A stretch of DNA of 64,000 nt, taken from assembly GCA_039105265.1 (NCBI GenBank), contig JAPFFF010000020.1:2063001-2127000 (forward strand), written 5' to 3'. Shown here piece by piece: positions 9,282 through 17,549 of this stretch; within the stretch, counting starts at the first letter, position 1, and the number at the start of each line of letters is the position of its first letter. A program made the position numbers and the translations under genes. The notes beneath the pieces are model-generated. The model saw nothing but the letters and a program-made list of their open reading frames with translations. It had not been told where the DNA came from and ran no database searches. Source of the stretch: Tritrichomonas musculus (taxonomy: Eukaryota > Parabasalia > Tritrichomonadida > Tritrichomonadidae).

Positions 9282-10148
9282 ATGGATGAACCCCCAAGTG
9301 CAGAACTAATAAATAAAGTAGAAACATTGATTAAAGAGACCTTACGGAAGAACATGAAAGAGATAGATGGTGCTTTGATTAAACCATTATCACCTGATTA
9401 TCCTTTTAGCACAAATGGTATATACTTTTTAATTGGTAAACCAGGTGCTGGTAAAAGTTTTTGGATATGGAGACATATTATGATAACAGAGAGGTTGTTT
9501 AAACATCCATACTACCAAAAGATAATATTTTGCTCAAGCTCTGGTAAAATGGATAAAACAGCTGAAACACTTAATAAACAGATACGATCAAGAATCGATT
9601 ATGTAAAGGAAAGAGAATTAATGAGTTATCTTAAAAGACATCTTCGAAGAAAGATAAAGTATTATGCCATTGTCAAATATGTATTATCTCGAATGAAAGA
9701 GACCAATGACGAAATGAGGAGGCTCATTGAGAAGCATCATTTAAATGAGCTCAATGATAAAATAATATATATAGCCAATAAGTTAGTCAAGTATGAAACA
9801 TCATCATATCCATATAACACATTATTGATACTAGATGATTGTGCAGGTAGTGATTTATTAAAGAATGGTAATAGTGAATTTATCAAGTTGTTAACCAAGA
9901 CAAGACACTATAATTTAACATGTATCATGGCTATCCAAACTATTCGATTTGTTCATATGAATGCTAAAAGGTTAGCAACAGATATCATATGTTATACAGG
10001 ATATAGTGAGGAAGATTTTACTAGCTTGTTGCAACAAACAAATAACTCATTAAATACTAAGCAGACAGTAGCTGAATACTTACAACATAAAGAACCACAT
10101 GAAAAATTCGTAATGAATATTTCTGCTAATAAGTACTATTTCGAATAA
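9282..10148 (+). CDS. Genome-packaging ATPase (FtsK/HerA-type)
   Basis: A 288-residue protein with Walker A GKPGAGKS at residues 52-59 and Walker B LLILDDC at about 181-187. Downstream is the sensor-like region TKTRHYNLTCIMAIQT that marks the A32-like packaging ATPases of Polintons, adenovirus-like elements and large DNA viruses. The enzyme would pump the genome into the capsid. It lies between integrase and capsid genes, 10 bp after the former. The start is TAAATG. Confidence 0.9.
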   Translation: MDEPPSAELINKVETLIKETLRKNMKEIDGALIKPLSPDYPFSTNGIYFLIGKPGAGKSFWIWRHIMITERLFKHPYYQKIIFCSSSGKMDKTAETLNKQIRSRIDYVKERELMSYLKRHLRRKIKYYAIVKYVLSRMKETNDEMRRLIEKHHLNELNDKIIYIANKLVKYETSSYPYNTLLILDDCAGSDLLKNGNSEFIKLLTKTRHYNLTCIMAIQTIRFVHMNAKRLATDIICYTGYSEEDFTSLLQQTNNSLNTKQTVAEYLQHKEPHEKFVMNISANKYYFE

Positions 10149-10165
10149 TTTTTTATTTTTTAAAA

Positions 10166-10621
10166 ATGGGAATTGAACGTCATTCAGTAGAAGATTATTG
10201 GAAGCCAAATTATTCCAAAAAGCAACAATTTTCTCCATGGCAAGAGATAATAAAAGGAGGAGTAGGACTAGGCGGTAAGTTATTAATGGGAGCAGCAGAT
10301 AGTTTTTCGGGAGGTCTTGCAAGTAAACTATTAGATGCTTCAGCAGGTGGATTAACCAAGCATGCTGGTGTTATTGGTTCAGTTGCGAGAGGTCTTGGTG
10401 AAAGCTTCTTGAGCGATAGTACAAGAAATAAAATAGCAAATATAGCTGACACAGCATTAAAATATGTCCCAGAAGGAAAAGTGAAAACTGCCTTATCATC
10501 AATTAATAAATCTGCAAAAGGTGATTCAGTTGGAGCACCTCTTGAAAAGCCAGCATTTTCGTCTAGATCATTACAAGAGAGTGAATTTACTACCAACAAT
10601 CGGGCGAGAACCTACATCTAA
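10166..10621 (+). CDS. Glycine/alanine-rich minor virion protein candidate (pVI-like)
   Basis: A 151-residue protein with a hydrophobic, glycine-rich amphipathic stretch (about 30-80, GGVGLGGKLLMGAADSF and following), then a basic, disordered C-terminal region. Proteins of this look, placed between the ATPase and the major capsid gene, are often membrane-active minor capsid proteins comparable with adenovirus pVI. A similarly built 98-residue protein is in the outer element (35118-35414). Function is inferred from composition and position only. Confidence 0.55.
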   Translation: MGIERHSVEDYWKPNYSKKQQFSPWQEIIKGGVGLGGKLLMGAADSFSGGLASKLLDASAGGLTKHAGVIGSVARGLGESFLSDSTRNKIANIADTALKYVPEGKVKTALSSINKSAKGDSVGAPLEKPAFSSRSLQESEFTTNNRARTYI

Positions 10622-10668
10622 TGAAAACTCAAAAAAACTAAATTTTTGGACTTTTTTGTTTATTTTAA

Positions 10669-11220
10669 ATGTCAAAACATCTAACAGGTTCTAAGAGACT
10701 TGCAGTTATTCATAAATGGTTGAATGGAAGGGATGACCCAGATTGGGAAGTTTTACCTACAAAAACCAAAGACAAGTATATTGTAAAACAGCGAAAAACT
10801 CCAATAACTCGAGAATATCAAGAAAACTCAGAAAGTGAAAATAACGAAGAAACTCAAGAAAACTCAGACAGTGAAGAACATGAGGAACTTGAAGAAAAGC
10901 CAAGAAAGCCAATAAGTTCGAAAGCTGCACGAAAACCTCCAAAACCTCGAAAAACTCAACAAAGCCAAGTTTATGACCCTACTGTGAATGAGGAAATACT
11001 AAAACAGCTAAAATCACTAGGTGAAGAAATGAAGATAAGTCGAGAGAAGAAAGAACAGAGACGTATGATAAAGGAGGTTGTTGATAAAAGGATGAGTAAA
11101 CCAAGACAACAGTATGTTCCTGAAGAACCGCCACAACAATATGAAGAAGAACAACAACCTCAATATATACCTATGAGACCTATTGGTAGGAGAAATCGCA
11201 TCTTTGAAGATATGATGTAA
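10669..11220 (+). CDS. Charged minor virion protein candidate, unknown
   Basis: A 183-residue protein with a small folded N-terminal region (about 1-45, KHLTGSKRLAVIHKWLNG), an acidic S/E/N-rich linker (about 55-85), a basic K/P/R segment and a helical Q/E/R-rich tail. The layout suggests a scaffold or a DNA-associated core protein. It lies immediately upstream of the major capsid gene, where scaffolding proteins are often found; this is inference. No family was recognised. The start is TAAATG after a T-rich run. Confidence 0.5.
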   Translation: MSKHLTGSKRLAVIHKWLNGRDDPDWEVLPTKTKDKYIVKQRKTPITREYQENSESENNEETQENSDSEEHEELEEKPRKPISSKAARKPPKPRKTQQSQVYDPTVNEEILKQLKSLGEEMKISREKKEQRRMIKEVVDKRMSKPRQQYVPEEPPQQYEEEQQPQYIPMRPIGRRNRIFEDMM

Positions 11221-11237
11221 ATTTTTTTCCATCTAAA

Positions 11238-12920
11238 ATGCTCAACAAGGAATCCTATATGAAAACCTCAGCAGAGGTTTGTACCCAGATTGCATCTTAC
11301 TTTGATGTTGTCGATAATTGCATAGCACTTAGTGATACAAATAAGGCATACTCATTAAATCCACAAACTTCGTATTCACCATCACCACCAATTAAGAGTG
11401 GTTCCTATACAACATGTATTATATCTCCTAATACTCATAATACTGCTGATATATATAATGGATTTATTCGAGCAGATATGAAAGTGATGATAAAAATAGA
11501 CAAGCCAATTCTAAGTGATTTAGAAAATGTCAGTGGTTATAATTTTGGTAAGGTATGGTTTGGTTTTAAGGATGCTCGAGATGCTGTTGAGAAGTATGAA
11601 ATTGTAGCTAATGGTATGACGCTTTATACCCAGAACTTTGGATGTGAAGAATCCTTTTTAACTGCATGTTGTGCAAATGAAGTTACTAAAAGAGCTGATA
11701 TATATAGTAAAGCAAGACATAAGGATATTTGGAATGATACTCATGGAAGGAGATGTGGTTTTGTTGCAAATCTTAACAAAGATGTGACTTCTGTCACTGA
11801 AACAATTAGATTAAAGATTGATTTGCGACGATTCCTACCTTTATCTAATATCAAGTACTTGCCAGCATTTGCAGGTAAAATCGAATTACGTCTATACTTT
11901 TCAACAGCTGGTATGGTATATTGTCCAGTTGGTTTTGAAAAGAGCTTGGTTGCTAATCCACATATAATGAAAGACTTCAATGTTGATGAAATTACCAATG
12001 AATTTCGACCTATTGGAGAACCAATATGGATGTGGACAAGTACCGAAAAAATAGCAATGGATAAGATTAATGACCCCAAGAATCTTCCACCTGTTGGTGA
12101 AAATCATGGAGGAGCATATGAAGTCGCAGGAGCTAACAATACTAAGGCAAGAGTTGACCGAACTATTTACAGTGATTGGAGAACTTGGAGTGTTGTTGAT
12201 TATTCCATTGAAGAATGTGCGAGTATTATACCTTGTTTTGGTATTCATGAATCTGTATATACAGCACTTGTTCAAAGATATGCTAACCCACAACATCCAC
12301 TTACATTCCCAACACAGATAATGTCATTTTACACTTGTACAAGACCTCTTAATAATGAACAAGATAAAGCAACTATTACTATTACACCTAATTTTGTAGA
12401 TAGTATGTTTTGCTTATTCCCACTCAAGCATACGCATAAGACATACTTCAAGAATCCTATGTTTGAAGCATTTCATATGAATTGTGGTAATTACAATAAT
12501 ATTCCTGCTAAAGCATTTGGTACGAATGGTAAGTATCCAGAGTTCCTCGAATATTGCCAGAATGCAATGAACATGAATGGAGAGCAAAATGGATTTAATA
12601 AAGAGGTTATTGCAAGTTTAGCGAATGAGTATCAATATAATGAAAACACAACAGGCTATTATCCAAATGATAGGTCCTCATTCTTCATAGGTCTTCCTAC
12701 TGAAACAGATGGAACATATCAACAAGGTCTTTCAAGTCTTGCACCTATTAACTTCGAATTGATATGTAGTCAAAAGGCAGATAATCCATTTAGACAGGAA
12801 GTAGATACACCTCCATTATTATGCTTATTAACAGATATATCAATTAGTATCTTAATTAGACCTAATGGTATGCCACCATCAGTACGTATTGGTCCTTATG
12901 ATTTAACAACCCCTGAATAA
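11238..12920 (+). CDS. Major capsid protein (double jelly-roll)
   Basis: A 560-residue protein with the sequence pattern of Polinton double-jelly-roll major capsid proteins. The first barrel contains ADMKVMIKIDKP and KVWFGFKDARDAVEKYEIVANG, where the G-F-K-x-A segment and the following x-N-G turn are typical, then YTQNFG. A polar segment follows, then the second barrel from about residue 290, ending in ISILIRPNGMPPSVRIG. The outer-element capsid protein shows the same IFVGFKNAVEFYEDCRFWIN pattern. It would form the hexon-type trimers of the shell. The gene lies 17 bp after its upstream neighbour. Confidence 0.85.
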   Translation: MLNKESYMKTSAEVCTQIASYFDVVDNCIALSDTNKAYSLNPQTSYSPSPPIKSGSYTTCIISPNTHNTADIYNGFIRADMKVMIKIDKPILSDLENVSGYNFGKVWFGFKDARDAVEKYEIVANGMTLYTQNFGCEESFLTACCANEVTKRADIYSKARHKDIWNDTHGRRCGFVANLNKDVTSVTETIRLKIDLRRFLPLSNIKYLPAFAGKIELRLYFSTAGMVYCPVGFEKSLVANPHIMKDFNVDEITNEFRPIGEPIWMWTSTEKIAMDKINDPKNLPPVGENHGGAYEVAGANNTKARVDRTIYSDWRTWSVVDYSIEECASIIPCFGIHESVYTALVQRYANPQHPLTFPTQIMSFYTCTRPLNNEQDKATITITPNFVDSMFCLFPLKHTHKTYFKNPMFEAFHMNCGNYNNIPAKAFGTNGKYPEFLEYCQNAMNMNGEQNGFNKEVIASLANEYQYNENTTGYYPNDRSSFFIGLPTETDGTYQQGLSSLAPINFELICSQKADNPFRQEVDTPPLLCLLTDISISILIRPNGMPPSVRIGPYDLTTPE

Positions 12921-12950
12921 ACAAAAGAAGGATATTTTATTTTTTTGTAA

Positions 12951-13385
12951 ATGTCGAATGATTATAGAAGCCCACATGCTGAGATTGTTGGAAGAGAAGG
13001 TATGATGTATAATGAAGCTACCATGAAAAATAAGGACTTAGAGTTTCAACATTTTGGTGTGTTCAGTAATACTAATACTTATTCTGTAACCTTCAACCCA
13101 TATATTAATCGACCACCTACCCAGATTATTGAACATGAGGACCCTGTTAGATTTCCAGATACTCGAGAACATATAACCAAACCTGTTCGTGAACCTCCTG
13201 TTAGTATTACAGATGGTGGTTTTTATCGACATATAGGTGAAAAAGATAGACCAGTACCTCTCTTACCAAAATATCTTAAGAAGCCTGAGAAACCACCAAT
13301 GCAAGGTAGAGCAAGAGAATATAATAAACAAGATATTCGATATGGACCTACCCAACATATCTTTACCCAAAATAACATATATTAA
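12951..13385 (+). CDS. Proline-rich small virion protein candidate, unknown
   Basis: A 144-residue, proline- and arginine-rich, probably extended protein (RPPTQIIEHEDPVRFPD; PLLPKYLKKPEKPPM). It is placed 30 bp after the major capsid gene and 24 bp before the next gene in the same direction. Extended proline-rich proteins next to capsid genes can be cement or internal proteins, but nothing in this sequence is diagnostic. The start is TAAATG after a T-run. Confidence 0.5.
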   Translation: MSNDYRSPHAEIVGREGMMYNEATMKNKDLEFQHFGVFSNTNTYSVTFNPYINRPPTQIIEHEDPVRFPDTREHITKPVREPPVSITDGGFYRHIGEKDRPVPLLPKYLKKPEKPPMQGRAREYNKQDIRYGPTQHIFTQNNIY

Positions 13386-13409
13386 TTTTTTATTGAATTT
13401 TTTATCCAG

Positions 13410-13856
13410 ATGAAAATGACAACAAGAAACGTCTATGACTATGTCAATGAACTTCGCGCAAAATGTGCTCCAAATACTAAACAATGTAATTTCTCGATAC
13501 TTTGTGACAAGTACCCAATGAAAACAGGAGAATGGAGTTATTTAGGCAAAGTACTCTATGTCTCAATCAAGGTAAAAGACAAGTGCCACAGATTTTATCC
13601 AGATAAGCTCAAAGAACTTGATCTTGACTCAATATTTATTAAGCCTAACTCAAGGAGAAAAATAACTGAAGATTTCGAAGAGTTCTACATAAATGGAAAC
13701 ACTACCACTCAAGAGTATCAAGGAATCAAATACTACAACTACTCCATTGCAGCTGCTCCTACAAGTCATAAACCAAAAATCGATGCTCTCAAGCAGAAAT
13801 ATCAAATTGAGTCATTTGACATGTTTATTGGAGAACAGCTAGACTTAGTACTTTAA
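13410..13856 (+). CDS. Small protein of structural cluster, unknown
   Basis: A 148-residue protein with mixed alpha/beta composition (YLGKVLYVSIKVKDKCHRFYPDK). Two in-frame ATGs lie six bases apart (13410 and 13416), so the exact start is open. It belongs to the co-directional cluster. I do not recognise a family. Confidence 0.5.
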   Translation: MKMTTRNVYDYVNELRAKCAPNTKQCNFSILCDKYPMKTGEWSYLGKVLYVSIKVKDKCHRFYPDKLKELDLDSIFIKPNSRRKITEDFEEFYINGNTTTQEYQGIKYYNYSIAAAPTSHKPKIDALKQKYQIESFDMFIGEQLDLVL

Positions 13857-13877
13857 GCCTATTTTTTCCCAACCTAA

Positions 13878-14402
13878 ATGATTAAGAAGAGGGGTACAAC
13901 CAATGGAGTTCAAGCAAATGTATCTTTAGAACCATCAGCAGCTGCATCATCTACATCAAACATCAACAACAACATTATTATTAATAAGAGAGATGATGGC
14001 AAGGAAGACATTGTTATTACAAGAGACATTGGAGTGCAAACTGAACCTGTTGAAGTTGAACCAGATGTACGTAATGTTATACTTGAAGCATATGCACAAA
14101 TACTACTTAATCAAGACAAAGCACTACTAGCTAACATTATATCAAAGAAATGCATCATAGTACCTATTGAATCTCTTAGCAACATCATCAAAGCAATACT
14201 ACATGTTAGTGAGGTTGAAGTACAACTTAATGAAGATGTTGGATGTTGTGCAGCTAAGAGCAATCCAATAAGAAAAATAGATGCTATTAAGATTATTAAA
14301 GATAATGGAGAGGTAGTCATTGACTTGAAACAAGTATATAATAAAGAATATAATGAGCTTGTTAATAATTATCATGTATGCTTAAAATATTGCATAGTAT
14401 AA
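13878..14402 (+). CDS. Conserved Maverick protein of unknown function (LNED family), inner copy, with LC8-type motif
   Basis: A 174-residue protein with a low-complexity N-terminal half and a C-terminal domain (about 80-174). It is homologous to the outer-element protein at 3022-3531: SLSNIIKAI, VEVQLNEDVGC, the YNKEYNEL helix and the terminal LKYCIV match in order. In the linker just before the domain is DIGVQTEP (about 50-57), a good LC8-type motif, so the protein could be a dynein-light-chain client. This is the last gene of the co-directional cluster, and its start is TAAATG. Function is unknown. Confidence 0.6.
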   Translation: MIKKRGTTNGVQANVSLEPSAAASSTSNINNNIIINKRDDGKEDIVITRDIGVQTEPVEVEPDVRNVILEAYAQILLNQDKALLANIISKKCIIVPIESLSNIIKAILHVSEVEVQLNEDVGCCAAKSNPIRKIDAIKIIKDNGEVVIDLKQVYNKEYNELVNNYHVCLKYCIV

Positions 14403-14454
14403 AAAAAGACATATATAAAAAAAACTTAAAATTAGAAGTAATTATTTTTTACTC

Positions 14455-14826
14455 TTACTCCTTGTCTTTTGGAGATGAAGCTTCTTGTTCATCTTCATCA
14501 TCTTCTTCTTGTGTCTCTTGCGAGTCAGGCACTATAGGCACGTGAAAGCCAATAGATTTTGGTGTTGGAGATTGAGGAATCTTTTTATGAAAAACCTCGC
14601 AGGTAGTGAGATTCATTTGAGTAAGTGCTTCAGCAATCTTGTTCATGTTTGCTTGTATCAAAGGGTCATAGATGGTGCAGACATTAGATGATGTCGAGTT
14701 TATTATTTTTTGGTTGAACAGAAATATCACCTCTTTAATAGCATTGGCTATTTCAACATGAGCATTTTTGATAGCTAGCTTTTGCTGTTTTTGGAATTCT
14801 TTGAAGTCATTTCCAGAACGCGACAT
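14455..14826 (-). CDS. Small coiled-coil protein with acidic tail, unknown
   Basis: A 123-residue protein with helical N-terminal two thirds (KEFQKQQKLAIKNAHVEIAN; NMNKIAEALTQMN), a proline-rich stretch and a very acidic end (QEEDDEDEQE). It is convergent with the LNED gene and divergent from the basic protein gene. A TCATTTTTT initiator-like motif precedes its TTAAAATG start. The family is not recognised. Confidence 0.5.
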   Translation of the reverse strand: MSRSGNDFKEFQKQQKLAIKNAHVEIANAIKEVIFLFNQKIINSTSSNVCTIYDPLIQANMNKIAEALTQMNLTTCEVFHKKIPQSPTPKSIGFHVPIVPDSQETQEEDDEDEQEASSPKDKE

Positions 14827-14902
14827 TTTAAAAAATGAAGTGATTTTGTTTGCGAATATTCAATTTTCAAAAATAATTCAATTTTTTTTCTCGAATGAAA
14901 TC

Positions 14903-15181
14903 ATGAGCCAAAATTTAGATTTGGGTGAGTTCAAGGAAACAGCTATCATCAAGAAGTTGAAGAAGTCCAAGAGTAACAACAACCTCAAAAATATTGATAC
15001 TGCAAAAACTGAAACAACAGAAAAACGTGGTAGAAAGCAAAAGTATGCAACAGTTGAAGAACGAAATGAAGCACGTAAACAACAGCAAAAGGCATATCGT
15101 GAAAGAAAGAAAAGAGAAATACAAAGTATGAAGGAAAAAATAATGTCGTATGAAAGCAAAAAGGTAGCTTATGAAGAATGA
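14903..15181 (+). CDS. Basic DNA-binding protein, AT-hook plus bZIP-like region
   Basis: A start at the ATG in 14903 gives 92 residues. The sequence KRGRKQKYATVEERNEARKQ followed by QQKAYRERKKREIQ combines an AT-hook-like GRK core with a basic, bZIP-like helix and a short heptad extension. It is probably a DNA-binding transcription or packaging factor of the element. The last codons (KVAYEE-stop) are the first unit of the 19-bp minisatellite that follows, so the repeat appears to have grown out of the gene's 3' end. A longer open frame upstream lacks supporting context. Confidence 0.6.
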   Translation: MSQNLDLGEFKETAIIKKLKKSKSNNNLKNIDTAKTETTEKRGRKQKYATVEERNEARKQQQKAYRERKKREIQSMKEKIMSYESKKVAYEE

Positions 15182-15414
15182 GGTAGCTTATGAGGAAAAA
15201 GGTAGCTTATGAGGAAAAAGGTAGCTTATGAGGAAAAAGGTAGCTTATGAGGAAAAAAGGTAGCTTATGAGGAAAAAGGTAGCTTATGAGGAAAAAGGTA
15301 GCTTATGAGGAAAAAGGTAGCTTATGAGGAAAAAGGTAGCTTATGAGGAAAAAGGTAGCTTATGAGGAAAAAGGTAGCTTATGAGGAAAAAGGTAGCTTA
15401 TGAGGAAAAACATG
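15162..15414 (+). repeat. 19-bp minisatellite, about 13 units
   Basis: Tandem copies of GGTAGCTTATGAGGAAAAA, with occasional one-base length changes in the A run. The first unit overlaps the end of the basic-protein gene. As 19 is not a multiple of three and each unit holds a TGA, the array is non-coding. Confidence 0.95.
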
Positions 15415-15441
15415 TAGTTAAAAAAAAAACTTTTTTTTTAG

Positions 15442-15867
15442 TTATTCATTTTTCTTGTAGTACATTGTGATGAACTTCTTGTTTCTTTTCACTTTCTTAT
15501 GTGTAAAGTGTCTCTTTGTTCCATCGAGATGCCCGAAACCAAGTCGAGTAATAGATAGTTCATGACCAAAGAACATGTTGTACAAGTTAACAATGTCTCT
15601 TGCAGGATAACAATCTTTCTCGAGGTTGTCAAACCATTCATCATACCTCTTTTTTTGTTTTGCTCGAAGTCGATGTGCATCATTTTCAAGAGCATGAGCA
15701 TAATTTTCACACATCGTTCTTAAATTTGATGTATCATCTTCAACTTTTAGTTGAGATATTTTTTTCGACATGTTTATATTAATTTTGTAGTCGAATGAAT
15801 CATGATCTTTAGGAGGTGTTTGTTTTTGTAAAATATCTTCTATTTTATCTTCTTCTTCATTCATCAT
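15442..15867 (-). CDS. Small basic protein, unknown
   Basis: A 141-residue protein with an acidic N-terminus, a helical middle (NYAHALENDAHRLRAKQKKR) and a basic C-terminal part with GFGHLDGTKRHFTHKKVKRN, which looks nucleic-acid binding. Two ATGs are adjacent at the start. It lies between the minisatellite and a divergent AT-rich leader shared with the coiled-coil gene. No family was recognised. Confidence 0.45.
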   Translation of the reverse strand: MMNEEEDKIEDILQKQTPPKDHDSFDYKININMSKKISQLKVEDDTSNLRTMCENYAHALENDAHRLRAKQKKRYDEWFDNLEKDCYPARDIVNLYNMFFGHELSITRLGFGHLDGTKRHFTHKKVKRNKKFITMYYKKNE

Positions 15868-16057
15868 TAATAAAATAATAGTGATATTAATAAATATATT
15901 TTTTTAAAATTTCAATATATTTTATTTTTTTTAATTCAATTTTTGAATTTTTATAGTTAATGTAACTTTTTCAAAGAAAAATATCCACCTTCGAGTTTTT
16001 CTACGAAATTTAAAATTTAGTGATATCAACTAGAAAATAGATCATTTTTATACTTGT

Positions 16058-17476
16058 ATGTCATACAACTACAGCTCAGACAGCGATGTTAGTCTATTTG
16101 ACTCGATCGAGCAATCGGGTCAACAAGCTCCACCATCAGATCCGCCATCAGCTCCACCCACAGAAGTTTGGCTCAAGAACATGACCCCAGAACAACTCGA
16201 ATCCATGCGACTGTTCATCATGAAGCAGCAAGAAGAAGCAGCAGCTAGATTGAAGAAGAAGCAGCAAGAAGAAGAAGCAGCTAGATTGAAGAAGAAGCAA
16301 GAAGAAGAAGAAGCAGCTAGATTGAAGAAGAAGCAAGAAGAAGAAGAAGCAGCTCGATTGAAGAAGCAACAAGAAGAAGAAGCAGCTAGATTGAAGAAGC
16401 AGCAAGAAGAAGAAGCATTAGCAAGATTGAAGCAAGAAGACGATGCAAGAAGGAAGAATCCATATGTTCCATATGTTCCAATTTCCAATAAAGTCTTTCC
16501 ACCACCTCGCTCATATAATATAATACAAGTTCCTCCACCTCCTCCACCTCCTTCTAATCAACAAATACCACCACCTCCAAGAGTTCTCGCTAGACCATCT
16601 GCATTTGTCGAGAATCAAAAACTCGGTTCCAATCCAAAAGAAGAAACAAAGATAGAAGGAGAAGAAGAAGTTGATCATGAACAAGAACCATCACCAGCTC
16701 GCAAAGAACCATATAAGCCACCGAAAAGTGTTCATGATATGAAATCCAATAGTGATTATAAGGAGGATAATGTTCGTCCATTCGACTTTCGAGAAGAAAT
16801 GGAACAATTAATAGAAGAAAATGAAAACTTGAAAGAACGATTAACGAAGTTGGAGGAGAAAATGACTGGTGTAGAATATAACATTCAAGACATAAATCAC
16901 AATGCTGAAGAACTCAGGAAAGACATTGATGATAACGACGAATACGCACTCGAGCTGATGAAATTGGAACTTGCTCCAAAAAAGGTGGCGAAGTACATTA
17001 ACAAAATTCACGATCTAAAGAAGGACGTGGCGGATCTGAAAAATGCTCAACAAGCTGGTCCTCCAACAGATGATGCATTTGCTGAAAAGTTGGCAAGATC
17101 GAGATTGATGATGGTAGAAGTTGATTATCTTCGAAACATGATGGACGCTATTGAATCATATGACAAGAAAAAAGCACCAGAGATGATAAACGTGTTCAAG
17201 TCCTATGGATGGAAGTTGTCCAATTGCATTTATCATCTTCGACCATACTTATCACCAGAAGAGAAAGAGAAGTTGGACAAAGCATGCAGCTTCGAGAGAA
17301 AAGGAAAGAAGCAATCACCGAAGCAAGTGCTGAATGCCATTAAGCAATTTGGTGAATCAATGGAGAAGAACGAAATTGAACGGAACTCTGACTCGAAGTC
17401 GAAAGGACATGAGTTCCAATATCATTTTCCATATCTCGAAGATAATGTCGTTGATGATGATGATTACCCCCAATAA
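16058..17476 (+). CDS. Repeat-rich coiled-coil protein upstream of the polymerase
   Basis: A 472-residue protein. In order it has an S/P-rich N-terminus, seven or so tandem copies of a 12-13-residue block of the type EEEAARLKKKQ (about 58-130), a polyproline region (about 150-190), an acidic linker, a coiled coil (about 245-335), and a compact helical C-terminal domain (about 345-450, with YGWKLSNCIYHLRPYLSPEE). It has a TCATTTTTA initiator-like motif 17 nt before the ATG. It sits directly upstream of the protein-primed polymerase in the same direction, where a priming or replication partner might be expected. The function itself is unknown. Confidence 0.6.
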   Translation: MSYNYSSDSDVSLFDSIEQSGQQAPPSDPPSAPPTEVWLKNMTPEQLESMRLFIMKQQEEAAARLKKKQQEEEAARLKKKQEEEEAARLKKKQEEEEAARLKKQQEEEAARLKKQQEEEALARLKQEDDARRKNPYVPYVPISNKVFPPPRSYNIIQVPPPPPPPSNQQIPPPPRVLARPSAFVENQKLGSNPKEETKIEGEEEVDHEQEPSPARKEPYKPPKSVHDMKSNSDYKEDNVRPFDFREEMEQLIEENENLKERLTKLEEKMTGVEYNIQDINHNAEELRKDIDDNDEYALELMKLELAPKKVAKYINKIHDLKKDVADLKNAQQAGPPTDDAFAEKLARSRLMMVEVDYLRNMMDAIESYDKKKAPEMINVFKSYGWKLSNCIYHLRPYLSPEEKEKLDKACSFERKGKKQSPKQVLNAIKQFGESMEKNEIERNSDSKSKGHEFQYHFPYLEDNVVDDDDYPQ

Positions 17477-17549
17477 GATAGGTCATAACTAAAAAATAAT
17501 TTTTTTTACTTTTTCTTTGTTTTTATTTTTATCGTTTCACTTTTATTTT

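Noticed and set aside
15162-15414. CRISPR-like array
   Set aside because: The 19-bp units are directly adjacent, with no spacers, in a eukaryotic element; it is a minisatellite.
16120-16488. Antisense Ser/Cys/Phe-rich open frame opposite the EEEAARLKKKQ repeats
   Set aside because: It is a by-product of repeated GAAGAAG-type codons on the coding strand.
17517-17549. Upstream ATG for the polymerase giving an MFLFLSFHFYF signal-like start
   Set aside because: It lies before the TCACTTTTA initiator-like motif and is made of T-rich leader sequence. The ATG at 17550 fits the short-leader rule better.
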